Below, piece after piece: positions 56,096-64,000 of a DNA stretch of 64,000 nt. The DNA comes from Paramacrobiotus metropolitanus (lineage: Eukaryota > Tardigrada > Eutardigrada > Parachela > Macrobiotidae), in NCBI RefSeq assembly GCF_019649055.1, contig NW_026570274.1, positions 744,001 to 808,000 of the forward strand. The letters run 5' to 3'. A program made the position numbers and the translations under genes. The notes under the pieces were generated by a model that saw only the letters and a list, made by a program, of their open reading frames with translations, was not told where the DNA came from and did not search any database. How positions within the stretch are numbered: position 1 is the stretch's first letter; every line of letters starts with the position of its first letter.

Positions 56096-57820
56096 CGTTA
56101 TCACTACTGTCGAGCAATAATTAAAATGTTTTGCTGGACCTTTAATTCACTAATCTGCAGCTACTGCAAATTTCAAAAATACCGTATATGTTCTGAATTA
56201 AGTAGTCCAAAGTAGTACGTCTGCACAGCGGTCAGACAAGGACACATTTAAGGGAAAACAATCGTGCTACTGTCGAAAAGGCAAATTATTTGATGCTAAC
56301 AACAGTCAATCAGTAGCACACCGTTGCCGTGGCGTATGGAATAACCTGCAGTCGATTCAGTTAGTCGATTTACGTATACCTGTACGACTACGTTTACATG
56401 TGACAGCGTTTATTTGTGGCATGTCATTCGGTGCACAAATATCTGATAGATAGCTACGCGGTACTCTTGGACCGGAAATTGATGTTCAGATGTTTTCTAA
56501 TGTGGTGCAGCCAAGTTATGGGCACTAAGCTCGTAGGATGCGGCAGTAAGAGTGAACCCCCAACAAATACTCACACAGCCACTCCAAGTCCCCACCCTAG
56601 GAAAGGTCAAAGAAGCTGTATATAGGGCTAGTCAGTGGTGCGCGTATAAGTACTACAGTGCTTTTGTGACTCTGTGCCAGATTCCATCTACGACTAATTA
56701 CTCAGTGCTGCGAAGTCACAGAAGGCTTACGAGTCTGTTTATCGTAAAGTGAACCATTTGAATGTTTGTACGTATCCCGTATATAGCAGCTTGATAATTA
56801 ATTCCAGCATTTTCAGACTTCGAGGATTGATTAAAATGCTTGTCATGATCATGATTGCATTGTTCGCTCTCTCGTCTAGGCTGAAATGTATAGAAAAACA
56901 AGTACCGGGAAAATCTTGTTGATGGTACTCTAACGCATCACTGGAACAAAACATGAAAACGGTTTTCAAAAATGTAATTGCATCGAGTCACGAGTGACGC
57001 AGCTATTTTGAATTGCTGTCTCGTTCTAGTGATAATAATAGAGTAATACAAAAATATGACCTTGGAATTCCCAATACGTGTCCGAGTTTGCGTAATCTTG
57101 ATTTTATTCACAACCTTTAAAAAAATATTCTGTACACTTATTTATGCTTTAACCGATCAGTCTGGTTATTTGTTTGTTGATTCTTATTTGGAGCAGAAGA
57201 CGTGCACTTAATTGTGTTCGTGAAATGTTCGTTCCATTTCAAATGGTCTGTTGTTTTTCGAATGTACGAATCGAATATTTCTGATTGGTGTGCACATAGC
57301 AGTAAATCGTCTGCGGACACAGGCAAGAACACTTACTCCATACGCGATGGATATACAGATAGCTAACGCGAGTTTATTACATCTTGTGGTGTCAATAATT
57401 TACAACAATCTCGAACCGTCAATCGGTTAAACAACAATATTGCTTGATCGGGTTCCGCTGCATCGTTAACTCTGGTATTTACAAAAAAATACATGTGAAG
57501 AAAATATGATTAAAAGCTATACAAAGTACATTCCCCTTGAAAAGATTATCATTCCCAGTTTTGAGTTCAATACTCTACAATGCACATGTACATAGTACAT
57601 ACATACACAGCAACGGGCCAAATATGTGTAGCAAAAAACAGTTCCACAGTTGCCTTTCCGCGAAAAGAAAAGCCTTGATTAACTTAAACGGTCGATGATA
57701 GAAGCAGTTTATATGAATCCAGCATAAATAACCAAGGGACACGTTTCTCTTTAGACTTGGATAAAAATTAATAACACTCGAACTGCCGAACCACATCGCG
57801 AAGCATCTATCCATGTTCTC
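56096..57820. other. intergenic, no gene seen
   Basis: AT-rich 1.7 kb with no recognised gene or repeat. Confidence 0.5.
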
Positions 57821-58885
57821 CTATTTACCGGAGCGCAGCAGTCGCTGTGCCGCTTCCCGCCATTCACGGGACACCAGCAGACACAGCATCGGATTCATCG
57901 TACAGTCCACCGCTTCCAATAGACTGCTAACTGCTAGCAGACGGAAATCGAAATATTCCATCTCAATCAGTAGAACGTACGTCACATGCACCGGCGTCCA
58001 GAAGACGATAACGCTGAACAACATGGCCGTCAACACCGCAAAATGCCGCTGACCAGTGGCCGCCGCCACCAACTTCTTCAACCGCTTCTTCCCCTCTGGT
58101 ATCTCTACGTGCACTCCCGATTTTGCTACATGACTGATGGCCGGCGCATTATCCGAGCTCGCTTTGGTTTCTTTGGTAACGGCACCCAGTGAGTTGCGGT
58201 GGACATCGGTGGCCTTGGTCGTGACCCCGACTTTGCGCCGCATCACCACGCGCACCTTCCAGTAGATAAACGGATACATGGAGAGGATGAAGATTTGCGG
58301 GAAGAAATGCGTGCAGATGCCGGTGAGGATGAAGAGGATGCTCTTATGGGAGAAGTCATACATGCACGCCTGCGGGATGAAATAGGAGCGCGGATCGGTT
58401 AGAATAAATCCCGGGAGTGTCCATGCGGAGAGATACAACACGACACCGATCTCGCTGCAGGCGGAGACTTTAATCGAGTGATGCAGGCGGTAGTGGTTGG
58501 GAAAGGTCACGGCCCACAGACGGTTGATGCTGATCAATGCTTGCGTGTGGATAATCGATCCGGTAATCACCGTTGTGGCGAATAGGGAGAAATAGCAATA
58601 ACCGTCGCCCAGGAGCCAGGGAATTTTCAGGAATTGGCTGATTAGCACGAAACGGTTGGTGCAGGTGTTGACTAAATCCAGTAATGACAAGCTGACAATG
58701 TATACGGAAAACGGCGTCCATAATTGTGATGATTTGGTAAATACAGTTAAAATAAATGTATTGCTGAGGAAGCTAACGACCGCCAGGCTGCCGTGGAGAT
58801 ATCCCAGGAATGCTGTATTCGGTTGTGCTTCAGAATGGGAGACATTGCCGGTAGAATTTGCGGTAAGGTTTCGCGGAAGATCCAT
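57821..58885 (-). CDS. rhodopsin-class GPCR, subfamily D, copy 1
   Basis: Single exon, 354 aa. N-terminus MDLPRNLTANSTGNVS with sequons. TM1 VSFLSNTFILTVF, TM2 SLSLLDLVNTCTN, TM3 INRLWAVTFPNHYRLHH, TM5 CTHFFPQIFILSMYPFIYWK. The third loop is basic (VVMRRKVGVTTKATD, GKKRLKKLVAAATG). TM6 VIVFWTPVHVTY, TM7 EAVDCTMNPMLCLL, tail REWREAAQRLLRSGK. Cys pair: YCYFSL before TM3 and ACMYDF in the second extracellular loop. Subfamily D differs from B and C by the IYWKV end of TM5 and the EAVDC start of TM7. Confidence 0.88.
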   Translation of the reverse strand: MDLPRNLTANSTGNVSHSEAQPNTAFLGYLHGSLAVVSFLSNTFILTVFTKSSQLWTPFSVYIVSLSLLDLVNTCTNRFVLISQFLKIPWLLGDGYCYFSLFATTVITGSIIHTQALISINRLWAVTFPNHYRLHHSIKVSACSEIGVVLYLSAWTLPGFILTDPRSYFIPQACMYDFSHKSILFILTGICTHFFPQIFILSMYPFIYWKVRVVMRRKVGVTTKATDVHRNSLGAVTKETKASSDNAPAISHVAKSGVHVEIPEGKKRLKKLVAAATGQRHFAVLTAMLFSVIVFWTPVHVTYVLLIEMEYFDFRLLAVSSLLEAVDCTMNPMLCLLVSREWREAAQRLLRSGK

Positions 58886-60388
58886 CTTAGAATAGTGCGC
58901 AACGTGATAAAAATATCGCTGTGTTAAAAATCGCGAGACTTGTTATAATTATTGGCTTTGATGCAGAGAGATCGCGTGCATTAGAAGAAAACGCCGGTTA
59001 AGGATTTTCGAAGACGTGTGCAATTGGACTAATAAGAGACGCGCTGTGCCGCTTTTATGCAATTCCCCATCGATAGAAGCCAATAGATTCGCCGGTTGTA
59101 AAAACACCGGCGTCCGATTAGTACGGAAAGGTCAAGAGCGTAATCAGTCATGAGACAATTCAAAGGTGTCTCCCTTTATCGAGCAAATCCCGGCTGTGTA
59201 TATCGGAAGAAACCGGAAAAAATATGTCAACGAGAAAACGAGGGAATAATGCCGCGAATCAGCACGTCAAGGGGCTTCTTTCCCATCGCCGGTATTTTAT
59301 ACGGGGATTAACTGATTGTTGTGGCCGTATGTTTTGCAATGTGTCCCGGTAGGCTCTGTTGCCGGTTACGGTGTAATCTTTTACCATCGATCAGGAGAAA
59401 TAGCCCAGCGTGATTGCGGCGTCTAAATTAATGCCAATCAAGACGTGTTTTTCTATGACCATGTGCATTTGTCGGTTAAGCCGGCTTTTCACACAATCAC
59501 GATCCGGCCTTGTCCCTATTCGGCAGCGGATGCTATGGCTGTACACTCGGTCACGCTACAGGAGCCGCTGGAAAAATAAAGAGCATGCCGGCTTTTGAGG
59601 AACGGCGGGGACCACATGCAGGGCAACCGGAATAAATATCTGCAACAAAAGAATTGCCGTTTCACCACTCTCAGACCGCACCTGCATTCGTGAAATACCG
59701 ATAAAGGAAGCGGTACTCGACGGTGTCTCAAATGTCACTTGACCGCATGCTGATTGGTCAGTGGGTGGTCGTATGAAAAAACATGGTCACTCACGTATAC
59801 TTGTTGACGGGATTTAATTCAGTCGCGATCGGATAGAGCTCATACAATGCAGGCTATTGGAGAGATTCCAGAAATAAATGGATAATAATTTTCCATTAAA
59901 TACTCGAGCAATTTCTCATGGTCCATGTTCAACAAGATAGAATAATAATTATTAGGATCACCGGAACAATTATCAGAGTAATTAATATAAAAAATTATGT
60001 GTGCAATACTTGTTATGTAATAAGATTTTTCTTCCGTAGCATCAACGGGAAACGTACGGTATCCAGTTACTGGGGAAACTTGATACTGGTGCCGGCAATT
60101 CCCGTTTAATAGACCATATATAAGAATTGTCGTTTGTTCAAGTCTTTAGTACATGCAAAATTTGTGGCGAGACTCTTTTTCCCGTGTGGCTATGCGTTAA
60201 TTCGTCGAAACGGCAAAAAATCCCAAACATTTCCATGCCCATGCATTACGTTTCTGTGATTGTATTAGCAGAGCGGAAGCGCACATTCCCTTACTTTACA
60301 ACTTGATCAATATTGTCTTATCCGGCTTTGTGCTAACGACAGGCTCGTCTTTTTTATTATTTACGTTATATTCCCTCCAGATGTGTCA

Positions 60389-60413
60389 AGCCCTTCCTGT
60401 TTAAGGAAGGGCT
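60389..60413. repeat. perfect 10-bp hairpin
   Basis: agcccttcct and aggaagggct flank a gttta loop. An isolated inverted repeat with no neighbouring gene. Function unknown. Confidence 0.5.
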
Positions 60414-61656
60414 GGGTTTAATAAGGGTATAGGTAGTATTTTTAAAAAAAGGTTGAGATTGCACTGACTGCAACGGCGTTGGCGATGGGAGAGTCAAAAG
60501 TCGCTCAGGTAGTCTCATGGTTAAAATAACACCTTGACTGCGTATGACGTCAATCGCGTTTCCAACTTAACGCAATTATCCGTGTTAATGGATGTCGCTC
60601 GTTTCCGATAAAGAAGTCTGTCACTGTCTGAAGGTAAACACCGAGGAGCAAAACAGTGTATCACGTGTTTCCTCCATGTCATTCAAGCGTGCGTAATTAA
60701 CGCCGGCATACGTTTATACGGTAGCTGTTATTGGACACTACGCAATATTATCGTTATTTGTATGACGCTAATTGCTGGCTGGCTACATTAACAAACGTTA
60801 CATAATTCACGTCACCGATGCGTTAAAAGGTTAAATGAAAGTAACACCCAATAATTAAATTAATTACCGCTGTTGTTGGTGTCGCTTACGTCACAAGCTG
60901 TCGTTTTATTTAACTTTTTACGCTCGTGCGTTATTACGAAGCTTTAATTCGCTATTAAGGTTGGTGATTTTTGCGGATCCAGTTACTTTAATTTTTACAC
61001 AGAAAACATGTTTTCACAGAGATTATGTACCTAATATCTGTGTGCTTAGATAAATAGTATATACCGTTAGTACAGTTCAAAAATACAATGATAAAAAGTG
61101 CCAAAAACAAAACGAGCTTTTAAGAGTGTCCGACTACAAGTTTAAATGCAGTTCAATTATTTATATCGATTCGGCGAACACATGTGCCCTAAGCTCTACT
61201 GTACGAAGACCTAATTATTATTGCACTGCCGTAGCCATATAACGTAGCCGCGCCACAGATAAATCCATAAGCATGCAGTTTTGTAATAATGGCAGTTGTT
61301 TTCATGGTCAACACAATTCACCGGTCAAAACTGAATATGCCGAATTTTGCATCTGCTGACACAGTCACATACATACTACTGTATTGCTGAACCGGCTAAC
61401 AAGCCATTTCGGGAAATGCCGCTATTTTTAAGCTGAGCATGCACACGCTTGCAACGCCTGCTCACGTCTACCTGATTATTCCGCCGAAATACCGTGACTT
61501 TTTGGGCAAATCGCCGAAATTTGTCTGAGTGTCTGGCATGTCCAAACAAAAAATACCGCGAATAACTCAGCCAGGGAGACAAACTTGCTTACTGAATGTA
61601 CTTCATATAATAATAATTATTCTTTCATAAATGCCTACACGTCCGTCTTGAATACA

Positions 61657-61664
61657 TATAAAAG
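61657..61664 (+). promoter_or_regulatory. TATA box of the secreted protein gene
   Basis: tataaaag followed by cggcgc, 100 bp before the ATG at 61757. Confidence 0.5.
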
Positions 61665-61756
61665 CGGCGCAAGCAAACGTTAGTTTTTTATCACCCTTTT
61701 ATTTGGTTTTTTATTTGGCTTTTTATCAGCAATCAGTCAAAACTGTGGTCATCACG

Positions 61757-62314
61757 ATGGCGCTCTCATTCGCCATTTTTGCCGGTGTTCTCGTTTTTGC
61801 CGGGCTGGAAACAGCCACTGCCGAGGGTATCCCGGAAACCGTCCTGAACAGCTACTGCACCTTCTCCGTCTACGAAGTCTCCGCCGAATCCTACCAGTCC
61901 GCCAGCCTGAAATGCGCCAATGACGCCAAGAGCACCCTGGACGACAATTTCGACAGCGGCTTCTACCCCATCAACTACATGCAGGCCGATAACGGCGCTA
62001 TGACCAATGCCATTGCCGACGCCATTGGGCAGGTAAAACAGCGCTTCCCTGACAAAGATTTGACCCTGGACATCGAGATCAACGGCTACCACCCCAATTC
62101 GCCCAGCCGACGCTACGCCGAGATCGTGGCGGTCATTGACGTGTCCAGCAAGATGACGGCGACGCTGGGTGAGAAGGACGTCGTGCAGTTGAAGGTCCAG
62201 CATGCCGGTGTACGTGCGGATCCCGATAATAAGGCGGATAATCGGCTGAAGGTCTTTGCCGTCAGTAATGTTGTCCTCTTGAACTGGGATTACCAGGCGA
62301 TAGTCCCAGTTTGA
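61757..62314 (+). CDS. orphan secreted protein, 185 aa
   Basis: The start at 61757 gives MALSFAIFAGVLVFAGLETATAEG, read as two parts: a hydrophobic signal core MALSFAIFAGVLVFA and a likely cleavage region ETATAEG. The frame is open 18 codons further upstream, but that extension would bury the signal peptide. The mature chain of about 160 aa has two cysteines (YCTF and LKCAND) that could pair. It is acidic (DDNFDSG, DKDLTLDIEINGY), alternates short hydrophobic strands with turns, and looks like a small beta-rich globular domain. No membrane segment follows the signal. I recognise no family; tardigrade heat-soluble (SAHS, CAHS, MAHS) motifs were not seen. Codons are strongly G/C-ending in an AT-rich surround, suggesting high expression. 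No introns. Confidence 0.75.
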   Translation: MALSFAIFAGVLVFAGLETATAEGIPETVLNSYCTFSVYEVSAESYQSASLKCANDAKSTLDDNFDSGFYPINYMQADNGAMTNAIADAIGQVKQRFPDKDLTLDIEINGYHPNSPSRRYAEIVAVIDVSSKMTATLGEKDVVQLKVQHAGVRADPDNKADNRLKVFAVSNVVLLNWDYQAIVPV

Positions 62315-63295
62315 TTCCAATCTAATTAGTTGTGAAAGAAGGTGTTCATGCGTGTTTGTACTGCAATGTTGCATTTTATAGGTAGCAACCGAATGTAAGC
62401 GAATGATTTTCCGATGAATTTTTGACGTTACGCAGACGTTCCCATTTCAGTGCTTGTTTGTATTATAAAATCAATTTTTCTTAAGTTGGTTTTAATATAT
62501 ACCACGTCGGGAATAAACATATCGCTTACAACAGTTGATCCAAATGAACCACGTACCTGCGACGGTTGTTTTACAATTAATTTTTAAATTACGATGGTTG
62601 TTTTCCATCATTGTGCAAAATTAAATTCCTGACCAAAATAAACAGGTCTTATCGATTTTTGACTACCAGGGGTCTACCTAGGCAGATGATAAATTAGTAT
62701 TTCGCTTGTGCCGACTGCAAAAAATGCCACGAGAATTAAATAAAATACTACTGCATTGATAGCAATTTCCAATTATTTACTAACAGTATTATTGTTCCTA
62801 ATAATTATGTACAACGCAGCATTAGATGCAGGATAAGAACATATTGCCAATGTTTGTTTTTATTAAAAGCCGCTAAAAGACGGATGCGATTAACAGTATT
62901 ATTACTATCTGTAGCACATGTACGCTACAACACACTTTTGCATGGCAAACATGGAGATTTGTTCATGTACTAAGGAAAGAATCACATCCTCGAATTTTCG
63001 ACTTTATTACGGCAACTTGGCAAGACAAAATTAATGGTATGTTCCGCCGCTGTAAAAGCAGGGCGCACAGAGCAAAAAATCTTCGGTCAGTGGTAGATAA
63101 AATGCGTCTAAGCGTATTGGCATTAACCATTAAAGTGTAGCATTATCCAGACGCTGCTGGTTGATGTGTCTTGTGTCTAACTGTAACACGTGGAAATTAA
63201 GATGGTACTCAACGGCCAAGAACCATCTGCCAGATGGATAATCAGATCCTCAGGATGATGTAGGTCGGTTTAATACCTAATAGCATACCGCAGCC
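62315..63295. other. intergenic, no gene seen
   Basis: AT-rich, with no recognisable coding or structural features. Confidence 0.5.
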
Positions 63296-64000
63296 TTAGT
63301 ACCCGAAACGCAGTAATTTCTTCGCCGCTTCTCTCCACTCTCTGGACACTAGTAGACACAGCATCGGCGTCAGAGTGCAGTCTACCGCTTCCAACAGACT
63401 GCTGACCGCCAGCAGACGGAAATCAAAGTACTCCATCTCAATCATCATGGCGTAGGTCACGTGCACCGGCGTCCAGAAGACCACGACGCTGATCAGCATG
63501 GCGGTCAGTACCGCAAAATGCCTCTGTCCCGTGGCGGCCGCCACCAACTTCCTCAAACGCTTCTTTCCTTCCGGAAAGTCCCCCGGATGTCCGGATTGAC
63601 TGTTAATATGCCCCCTGGATGCACTGTGAAAGCTTGGTCGGATGTGGGGCACATTGTCCGAGCTCTGCTTAGTGTCTTTGGTAACACCTACCATAGAATT
63701 TCGGTGTAAATGAATCGACTTGGTCATCACTTCCACTTTGCGCCGCATCACAACCCGCACTTTCCAATAAATAAACGGATATAACGAAATAATAAAGATC
63801 TGCGGGAAGAAGTGGGTACAGATGCCGGTTAAAACGAAGAGCACGCTCTTATTAGCGAAACCATACATGCATGAGTTTGGAATAAAATAAGCGCGTGGAT
63901 CGGTTATAATAAAGCCCGGAAGTGTCCACGCGGACAGATACAACACGACTCCAATTTCACAGCAAACGGAGACCTTAATCGAGTGACGCAAGCGGTAGTG
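63296..64000 (-). CDS. rhodopsin-class GPCR, subfamily D, copy 2 (partial, cut by window end)
   Basis: The C-terminal 234 codons of a receptor close to the one at 57821. The coding frame continues past the window edge: the last bases read HYRLRHSIKV, just after the TM3 NRLWAVTFPN position, so TM1-TM3 lie outside. Visible parts: TM4 LYLSAWTLPGFI, second-loop Cys (NSCMYGF), TM5 FFPQIFIISLYPFIYWK, basic third loop (GKKRLRKLVAAATG), TM6 VVVFWTPVHVTY, TM7 EAVDCTLTPMLCLL, tail REWREAAKKLLRFGY. One oddity: TM7 has TPMLC where all relatives have NPMLC or NPxLC, losing the conserved Asn. Confidence 0.85.
   Translation of the reverse strand, partial: HYRLRHSIKVSVCCEIGVVLYLSAWTLPGFIITDPRAYFIPNSCMYGFANKSVLFVLTGICTHFFPQIFIISLYPFIYWKVRVVMRRKVEVMTKSIHLHRNSMVGVTKDTKQSSDNVPHIRPSFHSASRGHINSQSGHPGDFPEGKKRLRKLVAAATGQRHFAVLTAMLISVVVFWTPVHVTYAMMIEMEYFDFRLLAVSSLLEAVDCTLTPMLCLLVSREWREAAKKLLRFGY

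Larger units (their letters stand above)
58886..61756. other. intergenic, 2.9 kb
   Basis: No protein gene recognised. A 10-bp perfect hairpin lies at 60389-60413. The end contains the TATA box of the secreted protein gene. Confidence 0.5.

Noticed and set aside
55327-56117. ORFs reading through the inverted repeats
   Set aside because: Produced by the short-repeat periodicity, with no conserved domain.
61766-62374. 202-codon minus-strand ORF
   Set aside because: Antisense shadow of the G/C-ending codons of the secreted protein; it lacks a signal or domain.

Overview
The window is nuclear DNA of a small invertebrate with a compact genome. Genes have short GT..AG introns (mostly about 48-110 bp), TATA-like boxes lie roughly 65-160 bp upstream of several start codons, and there are no bacterial operon signals. 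The gene families are metazoan: rhodopsin-class GPCRs, gustatory-receptor-like proteins, CUB-trypsins and BTB-BACK proteins. A tardigrade or similar ecdysozoan seems the best fit. This is an inference from gene style and family content, not a marker-based identification.

Layout. 1-2024: a plus-strand BTB-BACK gene ending in a MATH domain. 3150-7513: two tandem gustatory-receptor-like genes with identical four-exon structure and three phase-0 introns at the 3' end. 8414-11961: two tandem GPCRs (subfamily A), each with one intron in the loop between TM5 and TM6. 12789-19306: two tandem secreted CUB-trypsin genes; the first has a frame break and an altered oxyanion-hole residue. A long foldback inverted repeat lies between them. 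19.9-41.5 kb: four intronless minus-strand GPCRs (subfamily B), two GPCR relics, and four BTB-BACK paralogues, three near full length and one 3'-end fragment. All four BTB copies carry frame-disrupting indels. This block also has a 5'-truncated retroelement insertion with a 14-bp target duplication, a MITE-like element, and a tRNA-like Pol III gene. 43.1-54.0 kb: four subfamily C GPCRs on both strands, plus an intact 192-aa retroelement-type ORF. 55.3-56.1 kb: an inverted array of short GC-rich repeats around a tandem-repeat core. 57.8-64.0 kb: two subfamily D GPCRs, the last cut by the window edge, and an orphan secreted protein.

Taken together this is a chemosensory-receptor-rich locus. It holds eleven complete GPCR-type genes or near-complete reading frames counting the truncated one at the edge, two GPCR relics and two gustatory-receptor-like genes, all expanded by tandem and segmental duplication. 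The GPCRs share an NR-x-WAV motif in place of DRY and a conserved EWR helix after TM7. Most (subfamilies B, C, D) also replace NPxxY with NPxLC. Such arrays are typical of lineage-specific receptor families. Ligands, expression and partners cannot be read from the sequence.
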